Shown one piece after another: positions 1 through 5,537 of a stretch of DNA of 5,537 nucleotides. The stretch is from Gemmatimonadaceae bacterium (lineage in GTDB: Bacteria; Gemmatimonadota; Gemmatimonadetes; Gemmatimonadales; Gemmatimonadaceae): NCBI GenBank assembly GCA_025453855.1, contig JALOPO010000373.1:1-5537 (forward strand), read 5' to 3'. Within the stretch, counting starts at the first letter, position 1, and each line of letters begins with the position of its first letter. The notes beneath the pieces are model-generated. The model worked only from the letters and a program-made list of their open reading frames with translations. It made no database searches and was not told where the DNA came from. Both the position numbers and the translations under genes were made by a program.

Positions 1-96
1 GCGGAGCTGCTGCGCTGGCAGTGCGCGTGCCGCGAGCGCGAGCAACAGGACGGCGATGCATCGTCGCCTGAACCAGCGCGGCATGTGGGGAGGCAT
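1..96 (-). CDS. 5' end of an exported protein, cut by the window edge
   Basis: Only the first 32 codons are present; the frame is still open at base 1. The product starts MPPHMPRWF, has an arginine run (residues 10-12), then a hydrophobic core CIAVLLLALAARALPAQQ, and reads LR at the edge. This is a typical Sec signal peptide, with probable cleavage near PAQ or AQQ, so the mature protein should be periplasmic, outer-membrane or secreted. The start at 96 is favoured over the in-frame ATG at 84 because a GGAGGG ribosome binding site sits 6 bases before it. The first mature residues (AQQLR) resemble those of the neighbour ending at 215 (AAQRLRVRV), which suggests, without proving, a second protein of the same type. 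The gap to that neighbour is 118 bases. The function cannot be read from this fragment. Confidence 0.72.
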   Translation of the reverse strand, partial: MPPHMPRWFRRRCIAVLLLALAARALPAQQLR

Positions 97-102
97 GCCG
101 GG

Positions 103-108
103 CCCTCC
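103..108 (-). promoter_or_regulatory. Ribosome binding site of the truncated exported-protein gene
   Basis: The minus strand reads GGAGGG followed by six bases and then ATG at 96. This near-consensus Shine-Dalgarno decides the start of the partial gene. It is the only strong Shine-Dalgarno visible before a start in this window. Confidence 0.7.
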
Positions 109-153
109 GGAGCAGGTGGTGCCGCGTGACCCGGGCTGGGTGCACCGACGTCA

Positions 154-194
154 CCCGTTGAAGCTGCGCCCGGTCGCGCGGCCGCGTCAACGGG
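154..194 (-). terminator. Inverted repeat downstream of the plug-like gene, possible weak terminator
   Basis: The minus strand carries CCCGTTGA at 194-187 and its exact complement TCAACGGG at 161-154, separated by 25 GC-rich bases that include a CGCGGCCGCG palindrome. It begins 20 bases after the stop codon at 215. There is no following T run, so it could be a factor-assisted terminator, an mRNA 3'-end stabiliser or chance in GC-rich DNA. The rest of the 118-base gap shows no clear promoter. Confidence 0.3.
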
Positions 195-214
195 CTGCGC
201 GCTGCCGAGGCGGG

Positions 215-2005
215 CTACCGCTGTGCCGACGTCCAGAAGAGCACCGCCCCGCACGTGTCGTAGACCTTCATGCGCCGATACTCCATCGGCACCTGCGTCG
301 GCCGCTGGTAGAGCTCGAGTGCGACGACGTCGCCAGCCTGGAGCGCCTGCAACTCGGCCGGCGTCGTCAGGCGCCCGTTGACGACCAGCAGCGGGAGGCA
401 CACGCGGGCGCCCCACGGGGTGTTCGCACTCGTGCGCATCACCGGGATCGTCGTTCCGGGCACCCACTGCTGCCGGAACTCGCCGTCGTCGGTCGGGGGC
501 TCCACGTCCGAGGGGACGCGCATCAGCTCGATGCCCGGCATCCCCACCACGAGCGTGAGCGCGCTCAGCGCATTGCGCCGCCGGATCGCGGTGCTGTCCA
601 TGAACCAGCCGCTGCCCAGCGTGCGCCGACGCGTGAAGCCGACCGTCTCGAGCAGCGTGCGCGCGGTGACGCCCACCGCGGCCAGCTGCTGCACGCGTCG
701 GGCGACGATCGCGAGCGGCTGCGCGCCCGGCTGCGTGATCGCAAGCGTCGTGTCCACCGCGCGCACGCCCACGCGACGCACGTGCACCGTCACCGTCCCC
801 GTGTCGGGGAGGAGGAGGCGCGCCATGCCGGCCGTGTCGGTGCGCACCGCGCCGGCGGTCGAGTCGCGCGAGATCATCGCGTCGTGCACCGGGATGCCCT
901 GCTCGTCGACGACCCGCGCCAGGATCGTCACGCCGCGCAGCGGCGGCAGCACCGTGCCCACGCGCGAGCGCGCCGCGTCGATCGGCGCCGCGTAGCCGCC
1001 GACCTCGAGGTAGCCCGCGATGACCACCTTCGTCCCCTGGTCGGTCTCGCCGAAGAGCGGCATGCGGATGAGCCACTGCGGCAGGTACCACGAGCCGTCG
1101 AGCAGCCGCTCGAAGTGCACCTCGCCCCCCGCGCGCGGGGCGCGCACCGGGAGGAGCGCGCGCGGAAAGACGTACGCGAAGTCGAGACGCCGCGGTTCGC
1201 CGCTGGCCGAATCGATCCACGCGACGCCCTCGATGTCGGGGCGCCGGCGCCCCGGCGCCGGGCGGAAGCGCACTCCCTGCAGCCCGGCGCTGTCGTCGGG
1301 CACGAGCGCGAAGCAGTGCGTGCGCGCGAACGCGTCGCTGGTGAGCACGCGTTCGTCGGGGGCGAAGAAGCGGAAGCCGCCGTCGCGCTCCCGGATCACG
1401 AAGCCCTCCTGCTCGAGCCGTTCGGCCGGCACCGCCACGAACGAACGTCCCGTGCCGCGCCCCTCGCGCGTCACGCGCTGCGCCACGAGCGACCCCTGCG
1501 CTCCCAGTTCGCGCTCCACCTCGCGCACGAGGAGCCTCTGCTGCGCCATCGTGTCGGCGCGCGAGAGCGCCGTGGCATCCAGGGCGGTCGCGAGCTGCTC
1601 GAAGAGTTCGGCGAGTCGCGTGTCGCCGTCCGGCGCGCGCCCGCACACCGCGTCGCGCGTCACGCGTACCGTCGACAGCCGCTGGCCGCGCGCGTGCAGC
1701 TCCACCAGCAGGTCGCGCGTCTCGCCGGTCCCCACGCGGATCGCCTCGCCGAGGTAGGGCTGCGTCCCGATGCGCCGCACACGCAACCGGTAGCGCCCTG
1801 CCGCCGGGAGCGGCACCACGCGCTCGCCGGCACGCTGCGAGAGCCCCTCGCCGACCACCTGCCCGCTGCTGTCGACCGCGGCCACCAACGCGCCCACCAC
1901 GCCGGTCCCCGTGGTCGCATCGATGACGCGCACGCGCAACCGTTGCGCCGCGAGCATGCCGGGCGCTGCCACGAGCAGCACGAGCATGGCCGCGGCGCGG
2001 GACAT
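215..2005 (-). CDS. Exported protein with carboxypeptidase-regulatory-like domains and a TonB-plug-like C-terminus
   Basis: The product has 596 residues. Residues 1-20 are a signal peptide (MSRAAAMLVLLVAAPGMLAA, cleavage likely before Q21). Residues 21-117 look like a CarboxypepD_reg-like beta-sandwich (LRVRVIDATTGTGVVGALV, ending LSTVRVTR). Residues 120-350 form a less recognisable middle region with RRPDIEGVAWIDSASGEPRR near 253-273. Residues 358-437 look like a second regulatory-like domain (VTILARVVDEQGIPVHDAMI). Residues 450-596 resemble a receptor plug: GFTRRRTLGSGWFMD, a hydrophobic stretch ending VVGMPGIELMR, CLPLLVVNG, then ALELYQRP and CGAVLFWT near the end. No beta-barrel follows, so it should not be a working TonB-dependent transporter by itself. 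The paired cysteines C536 and C585 in the plug-like part could form a disulfide. The ATG at 2005 is preferred to the in-frame GTG at 2044 because the signal peptide begins there, although no strong Shine-Dalgarno precedes it. Role and ligand are unknown. Confidence 0.85.
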   Translation of the reverse strand: MSRAAAMLVLLVAAPGMLAAQRLRVRVIDATTGTGVVGALVAAVDSSGQVVGEGLSQRAGERVVPLPAAGRYRLRVRRIGTQPYLGEAIRVGTGETRDLLVELHARGQRLSTVRVTRDAVCGRAPDGDTRLAELFEQLATALDATALSRADTMAQQRLLVREVERELGAQGSLVAQRVTREGRGTGRSFVAVPAERLEQEGFVIRERDGGFRFFAPDERVLTSDAFARTHCFALVPDDSAGLQGVRFRPAPGRRRPDIEGVAWIDSASGEPRRLDFAYVFPRALLPVRAPRAGGEVHFERLLDGSWYLPQWLIRMPLFGETDQGTKVVIAGYLEVGGYAAPIDAARSRVGTVLPPLRGVTILARVVDEQGIPVHDAMISRDSTAGAVRTDTAGMARLLLPDTGTVTVHVRRVGVRAVDTTLAITQPGAQPLAIVARRVQQLAAVGVTARTLLETVGFTRRRTLGSGWFMDSTAIRRRNALSALTLVVGMPGIELMRVPSDVEPPTDDGEFRQQWVPGTTIPVMRTSANTPWGARVCLPLLVVNGRLTTPAELQALQAGDVVALELYQRPTQVPMEYRRMKVYDTCGAVLFWTSAQR

Positions 2006-2081
2006 CACCGCACCATCCGGTCGCGAGGCGATCCCGTCGCGCACCGCTCGCAGGCGTCACGCGCGGCCACGGGCCCCGACC

Positions 2082-2825
2082 TCACCGCCGCGTCGCCGGC
2101 GCGAAGCCGAGCGCGCCGTTCAGCCAGCGCACGAACGGGAGGAGCTCGCGGAAGATCGTCTCCAGCGTGGCCGGGAGCGTGGCCGCCGTCGCCTCCGGGT
2201 GCGTGAGCTGGCACCCCGCGGTGAAGCTCTGGTAGCGGAGCCACGGCGCCGCCGGATGGTCGGGGGCCACGCCGCGTGGCGTGCGCACCAGCATCGCCTC
2301 CGCATCGAGCGCGCCGAAACGCGCCGTGAACCGGCGCGCCGTCACGATCGACGCGAACTCCTCGTGGCCGACCGTGAGCGCCGCGCGGATCCGCTTCAGT
2401 CCCGGCATCGGCGGCATCCACACGCCGCCGCCCGCGAAACAGTTGCGCGGCTGCAGCTGGTAGTAGAAGCCGGCCCCGCCGTGCACCGCCTCCTGCCCCG
2501 TGCCGCGCGAATCGCGATGGAAGAACCAGCAGGCGGCGTTCGTCTTGTACGGCGACTTGTCCTTGCTGAAGCGCACGTCGCGATGGATGCGGAACATCGA
2601 CTGCTTGCGCGTGCCGATGATCTCGGGCGCGAAGCCGGCCAAGCGCGCATCCATCTCGTCGACCAGCGCGGCCATCGGTTCGCGCAGGTGCTGCTCGTAG
2701 CGGGGCCGGTTGGCCTCGAACCAGGTGCGATCGTTGTGCGCGGCCAGGTCGCGCAGGAAGCGCAGCGCGTCGGGCGGGAAGCCGGCGAAGTCGGCCGGGG
2801 GCGTGGCGGAGCGACGAGGAGGCAT
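2082..2825 (-). CDS. DUF2461 family protein (TIGR02453-like)
   Basis: The product has 247 residues, close to the usual family length of a little over 200. Family hallmarks visible are FPPDALRFLRDLAAHNDRTWFEANRPRY near residues 16-43, the central MFRIHRDVRFSKDKSPYKTN block at 77-96, HGGAGFYYQLQP at 115-126, and the C-terminal LTHPEATAATLPATLETIFRELLPFVRWLN region. The family has no established biochemical function that I know of. No signal peptide or membrane segment is seen, so it is probably cytoplasmic. The ATG at 2825 is chosen because conserved sequence begins shortly after it; the frame stays open to an ATG at 2984, but that stretch reads through the terminator hairpin and the tmRNA T arm. 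No Shine-Dalgarno is seen before 2825. The next gene starts 76 bases downstream on the same strand with no clear terminator between, so co-transcription is possible. Confidence 0.9.
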   Translation of the reverse strand: MPPRRSATPPADFAGFPPDALRFLRDLAAHNDRTWFEANRPRYEQHLREPMAALVDEMDARLAGFAPEIIGTRKQSMFRIHRDVRFSKDKSPYKTNAACWFFHRDSRGTGQEAVHGGAGFYYQLQPRNCFAGGGVWMPPMPGLKRIRAALTVGHEEFASIVTARRFTARFGALDAEAMLVRTPRGVAPDHPAAPWLRYQSFTAGCQLTHPEATAATLPATLETIFRELLPFVRWLNGALGFAPATRR

Positions 2826-2898
2826 GCGCGGGAGCGAGGAGGCGGATGGGCGGCGCCGATCGTGCACCAAGCTGGCGGCCGGCGTGGCCCGCACAAGC

Positions 2899-2936
2899 CG
2901 AACGGGGCCCGGCCATCGCTGGCCGGACCCCGTTCG
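2899..2936 (-). terminator. Probable terminator hairpin of the tmRNA gene
   Basis: Two 16-base arms (2936-2921 and 2914-2899) flank a six-base loop. Fifteen pairs are Watson-Crick. The remaining position (2927 with 2908) is a G-U wobble in minus-strand RNA but a C-A mismatch in plus-strand RNA, which supports action on minus-strand transcripts. The hairpin starts two bases beyond the tmRNA discriminator base at 2939. Only a poor T-rich tail follows (GCTTGTG), so it is not a textbook intrinsic terminator, though the very stable stem may suffice. It would also separate ssrA from the DUF2461 gene, which starts 73 bases further on. Confidence 0.72.
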
Positions 2937-3118
2937 AGTGGAGGCGCGGGGAATCGAACCCCGGTCCGAAAGTGCGTCCATCACGGCTTCTACGTGCGTA
3001 TCCCGCCGATTGAGGTCTCCCGTCGCTGGCCAGCCGCCGGCCGGCGCAGCGTCACCCTATCCCGGTTTTGCGATACGCCTGACAGCGCCCCGGGCGGGCT
3101 CCATCGGGCGCACCCGCG

Positions 3119-3140
3119 GCGTAAGGCTTAAGCCTTACGC
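3119..3140 (-). repeat. Perfect 22-base palindrome holding the tag stop codon (tmRNA helix 5)
   Basis: The bases from 3119 to 3129 (GCGTAAGGCTT) are exactly complementary to 3130-3140 (AAGCCTTACGC). In the RNA this folds into a hairpin that encloses the last alanine codon and the TAA stop of the tag. A helix containing the tag stop codon (helix 5) is a known part of tmRNA architecture, so this is structural and not a mobile-element repeat. Confidence 0.75.
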
Positions 3141-3164
3141 GGCGAGGGCCAAGTTGGTGTTGGC
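3135..3164 (-). other. ssrA: tmRNA proteolysis-tag reading frame
   Basis: Within the tmRNA the frame GCC AAC ACC AAC TTG GCC CTC GCC GCG TAA encodes ANTNLALAA and stops at 3137-3135. The ALAA ending is the degron recognised by ClpXP-type proteases in many bacteria. The resume codon is placed at GCC (3164-3162) because it is preceded by AACT with an A at position -4, as in other tmRNAs, and gives alanine as first residue. The frame is also open further upstream, so this start is by homology. From memory the tag differs from the Thermus tag ANTNYALAA by one residue. Confidence 0.88.
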
Positions 3165-3268
3165 AGTTGGATTTTCCCGAGGGATTTTACCAGGGCCCCG
3201 AGATCCTGGGCACGCTACCGCGAATTCCTCACTCCCGTCGAAGCCAGGTCGCCCCCGAGAGTCCTGCA

Positions 3269-3297
3269 AGTCTATCCGTCGGCGCGCCCCGGTCCAA
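3269..3297 (-). promoter_or_regulatory. Candidate sigma-70-type promoter of ssrA
   Basis: The minus strand has TTGGAC (3297-3292), a 17-base spacer and TAGACT (3274-3269). The -35 matches TTGACA at its first three bases and the -10 matches TATAAT at four of six. Twelve bases separate the -10 from the mature tmRNA 5' end, which leaves room for a short leader of about five bases to be removed by RNase P. The ideal spacing and position just before a highly expressed RNA gene support it. The remaining gap up to 3376 shows no gene and no clear terminator for the cyclase gene. Confidence 0.5.
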
Positions 3298-3376
3298 CAC
3301 CCGCGGCAGCCGACGCCCATCCTACCCCCGTCGCGCCGCGCGGTTCGCCCACGCCGCCACCGCACGAACCACACGC

Positions 3377-5521
3377 TCAGAACGTCGGCGGATCGGTCGG
3401 CGGCAGGTAGTCGGGCCGCTCGTCCCCCTCGGCGCCTTCCAGCGGCAGCGAGAGCGGACGGGCGAAGCGCACGCAGTTCCGCCCCTCGCGCTTGGCCTCG
3501 TAGAGCGCCCGATCGGCCGCCGGGAAGAGCTCGTCGCCCAGGTGCGCCGTCTCCGGGTACGCCGCCACCCCGAACGAGGCGGTCACACGCAGCAGCTGGT
3601 CGCCCACCGGGATCGTGCGCCCCTCGATCGCGGCCCGCAGCCGGTCCGCCACCTCCCACGTGTGCGCCAGGTCGCTCTGCACGAGCAGCACCACCAGCTC
3701 CTCGCCACCGTAGCGCGCCACCAGGTCGATGTCGCGCACCCCCGCCGTGAGCGACGTCGCGACCGCCTTCAGCACCTCGTCGCCCGCGTCGTGGCCGAAC
3801 AGGTCGTTGACGCGCTTGAAGTGGTCGACGTCGCAGACGATCAGCCCCACCGGACGCCCGTACCGATCGGCCTCGGCGATCTCGCGACGCAGCGCATCGT
3901 CGAACGCGCCGCGATTGAGGAGCCCCGTCAGCGCGTCGGTGTTCGCGCGCCGCTGCGCCTGCTCGATGTGCCGCACCGTCTCCAGGCTCTCGGCCGCGAT
4001 CGTCGCCAGCAGCCGCAGGTTGCGCACCTCGCGCACCAGCACGTCGCCCACGCCGTGCCCCTCGACCACGATGGCCCCCGTGGTGCGATTGGCCTGCCGC
4101 AGCGGGATCACCGCCAGCGACTCCACGTCGACCACCGGCCGCAGCGCCGCGTAGACCGGCGCCGTCTCCTCCACCCGACGCGCGTCCTCCCACACCTGGG
4201 GGAGCCCCGCGCGGCAGAGCTGCGCGACGAGCGAATCGCGCCCGATGCCGACGCCCCGCACGAGGTGGTGGCCCGCGGTCACGTTCGTCACCACGCCACT
4301 GTCGGTCTCCTCGGTCCAGCGCACCAGCGCCGCGCGCGCGCCACCGGTGACGCGCAGGGCGGAGTCGACCACCACCTGCCGCAGCGCCTCCTCGTCGCGA
4401 TGCTTCTGGAACTGCTGCGAGGCGTCGAGCACCGCCGCGCTCTGGCGCGTCTGCCGCGAGTACTCGGCCTGCGTCTCGAGCAGCTGCACCAGGAGCCCCA
4501 GGTTGTCCGAGAAGCGCGGCAGCCAGCGCGAGAGGAGCTCGGAGCCCATCGCCGCGCGCGGCTCGTGCAGGCTGAGCACGCCGATCGATCCGGCGGCGCC
4601 GGGGACGGCGACCGCGGCCAGCATCCCCTGTGCCCCCCGATCGAGGAGCGCCACGCGCGACGCCTGCAGCACCGGCGCGAGGTCGCGGCCGAGGCGCACG
4701 TCGTCGCGCAACCGGCGCGCCTCGCCGGTGGCGCGTGCCTGCGGCGCGAGTGCGCCGCCGGGCACCGGCGCCCGCCAGAAGACGGCGTCGCTCGCGCCGA
4801 GCGTGTCTCGCACCTGCCGCAGGTAGCGACCGAGCGCGTCGGCCTCCATGCGCAGGTCGTGCCCGTCGCGCTCGCGCACGCCACCCGTCACCGCATCACC
4901 ACCGGCGCTCGTCGCGGTCACGCCGAACGACGGCAGCTCCTCGAGCATGCGCACCGTCTCCCGCTCCGCCGACCGCAGCATCGACACCGCCGGCAGCACC
5001 GTCACCGCGCCGACGATGGCGAGCGCGTACGCGATGTCCGCCATCGGCACCGCGTCGCCACGCAACGCCAGTCCGAGCGTGCTCACCAGCACCAGCGCCG
5101 CGGTGCCGATCCACGTCGCGCGCGCGCCGAGCGCCACGATCGTGCCGAGCACGCAGACCGCCGCCAGCACGAAGGCCACGGAGCGCACGCCATCGGTGTC
5201 GATGGCGAACAGTGCGCACACCGGGGCCATGGCCGCCGCGACCGTGCCGACCCGACGGCGCGTCGCCTCGCGCACCGTGCAGCGCACGAGCAGCGTCACG
5301 CCGCCCAGCGCCACGAGCACACCCGCCACCTGACACGCGACGCGCGCCGCCAGGGAGAGCGGCGCGAAGAGGTGCCCGCGCGCGACCGCCACGAGGACGA
5401 GCGCGAGCGACCACCACCCGACGAGGGCGGCGTGCTGCCAGGTGCGAGGGATGGAGCGGTCGCGCACGTGCGGGTGGGAACGGCGGCGGGGGACGACACG
5501 ACGGGTGGGGCCCGCACCCAA
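3377..5521 (-). CDS. Membrane-bound GAF-GAF-GGDEF diguanylate cyclase
   Basis: The frame gives 714 residues. It should join two GTP into the second messenger cyclic di-GMP at the inner face of the membrane. About six hydrophobic helices lie at residues 30-48, 58-80, 92-106, 111-132, 136-154 and 161-182. Residues 228-345 look like a divergent GAF domain and 373-515 like a clearer one, both probable sensory modules. The GGDEF domain spans 523-688: NTDALTGLLNR (527-537), CDVDHFKRVNDLFGHDAGDE (563-582) with metal-binding D564, and the active-site signature GGEEL (605-609). RDID at 596-599 is an intact RxxD inhibitory site five residues before it, so product feedback is expected. A proline-rich tail of about 25 residues follows. 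No EAL or HD-GYP domain is present. The start is uncertain: 5521 is a TTG, a GTG at 5467 is possible, and the frame stays open to the window edge, so the true start may lie beyond it. The signal sensed is unknown. Confidence 0.9.
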   Translation of the reverse strand: MGAGPTRRVVPRRRSHPHVRDRSIPRTWQHAALVGWWSLALVLVAVARGHLFAPLSLAARVACQVAGVLVALGGVTLLVRCTVREATRRRVGTVAAAMAPVCALFAIDTDGVRSVAFVLAAVCVLGTIVALGARATWIGTAALVLVSTLGLALRGDAVPMADIAYALAIVGAVTVLPAVSMLRSAERETVRMLEELPSFGVTATSAGGDAVTGGVRERDGHDLRMEADALGRYLRQVRDTLGASDAVFWRAPVPGGALAPQARATGEARRLRDDVRLGRDLAPVLQASRVALLDRGAQGMLAAVAVPGAAGSIGVLSLHEPRAAMGSELLSRWLPRFSDNLGLLVQLLETQAEYSRQTRQSAAVLDASQQFQKHRDEEALRQVVVDSALRVTGGARAALVRWTEETDSGVVTNVTAGHHLVRGVGIGRDSLVAQLCRAGLPQVWEDARRVEETAPVYAALRPVVDVESLAVIPLRQANRTTGAIVVEGHGVGDVLVREVRNLRLLATIAAESLETVRHIEQAQRRANTDALTGLLNRGAFDDALRREIAEADRYGRPVGLIVCDVDHFKRVNDLFGHDAGDEVLKAVATSLTAGVRDIDLVARYGGEELVVLLVQSDLAHTWEVADRLRAAIEGRTIPVGDQLLRVTASFGVAAYPETAHLGDELFPAADRALYEAKREGRNCVRFARPLSLPLEGAEGDERPDYLPPTDPPTF

Positions 5522-5537
5522 CGGGGAGCGGGTACCT

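Larger units (their letters stand above)
2939..3256 (-). ncRNA. ssrA: Transfer-messenger RNA (tmRNA, one-piece)
   Basis: tmRNA is charged with alanine, enters stalled ribosomes with SmpB, and adds a degradation tag to the unfinished protein. The 5' end reads GGGGGCGACCTGGCTTCGAC, matching the conserved tmRNA start. Its first seven bases (3256-3250) pair with 2946-2940 (CGCCTCC, one G-U) to form the acceptor stem, with A2939 as discriminator. The T arm is perfect: stem CGGGG/CCCCG at 2963-2959 and 2951-2947 around a seven-base TTCGATT loop. Upstream of it is TTTCGGAC, as in other tmRNAs. A candidate first pseudoknot stem (CCAGG with CCTGG) lies before the tag. The mature body is about 318 bases, somewhat shorter than the E. 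coli molecule. CCA is not encoded (the DNA continues CTC), so the tail must be added by CCA-adding enzyme. The molecule is not permuted. Open frames that cross it on either strand are not genes. Confidence 0.97.

Noticed and set aside
56..2206. Long plus-strand open frame of 716 codons
   Set aside because: It is antisense to the plug-like gene and runs into the DUF2461 gene. Its product is dominated by Arg, His and Ala with no domain or signal peptide, as expected of an out-of-frame reading of high-GC DNA.
2939..2970. Stand-alone tRNA suggested by the TTCGATTCC T loop
   Set aside because: The matching acceptor strand lies about 300 bases away at 3256-3250, there is no anticodon arm in tRNA position, and the 5' end has the tmRNA signature, so this is the tRNA-like part of ssrA.
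1911..3131. Plus-strand frame of 406 codons covering the DUF2461 gene and the tmRNA 3' half
   Set aside because: It is antisense to a recognised protein family and to a structural RNA, and its composition is Arg/Ala-rich with no recognisable motif.
3119..3140. Operator or transposon end suggested by the 22-base palindrome
   Set aside because: It lies inside the tmRNA and encloses the tag stop codon, so it is explained by tmRNA helix 5.
2939..3256. Integrative-element attachment site at the ssrA 3' end
   Set aside because: tmRNA 3' ends are common integration targets, but no integrase gene or repeated copy of the acceptor end is visible in this window.
2710..3750. Plus-strand frame of 346 codons across the tmRNA and the cyclase 3' end
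   Set aside because: It overlaps the whole tmRNA in antisense and becomes a Pro/Arg/Ala low-complexity product opposite the GGDEF domain.
3135..4193. Minus-strand frame of 352 codons ending in the tmRNA tag
   Set aside because: Most of it overlaps the GGDEF region in another frame with a low-complexity Gly/Arg/Ala product, and it then crosses the cyclase stop, the ssrA promoter and the tmRNA. Only the last nine codons have meaning, as the tag.

Overview
This is a very GC-rich chromosomal window in which every supported gene lies on the minus strand. The nearest match I can suggest is a member of the Gemmatimonadota or a similar high-GC Gram-negative group. That rests on base composition, on a secreted protein that joins carboxypeptidase-regulatory-like domains to a TonB-plug-like C-terminus without a barrel, and on a short tmRNA with an ANTNLALAA tag. 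The assignment is an inference, not a demonstration.

Layout in the direction of transcription (right to left): (1) 5521-3377, a membrane-anchored signalling protein with about six N-terminal helices, a divergent and a clear GAF domain, and an intact GGDEF diguanylate cyclase domain. (2) 3297-3269, a plausible sigma-70 promoter, followed by 3256-2939, the transfer-messenger RNA gene ssrA, with a tRNA-like acceptor and T arm and a readable tag frame. (3) 2936-2899, a 16-bp hairpin just after the tmRNA that probably ends its transcript. (4) 2825-2082, a DUF2461-family protein. (5) 2005-215, a secreted protein of 596 residues with two regulatory-like beta domains and a plug-like C-terminus. (6) 96-1, the first 32 codons of another exported protein, with a strong ribosome binding site, cut by the window edge. 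Its signal-peptide end resembles that of the preceding gene.

The genes do not form an obvious pathway. The tmRNA rescues stalled ribosomes, the cyclase would make cyclic di-GMP at the inner membrane, and the two leftmost genes encode exported proteins that may form a small paralogous cluster. The tmRNA is the most informative element: it overlaps spurious open frames on both strands and would be missed by an annotation based on open frames alone. I found no CRISPR array, insertion sequence, phage gene or defence system, and nothing that amounts to a clearly new system.
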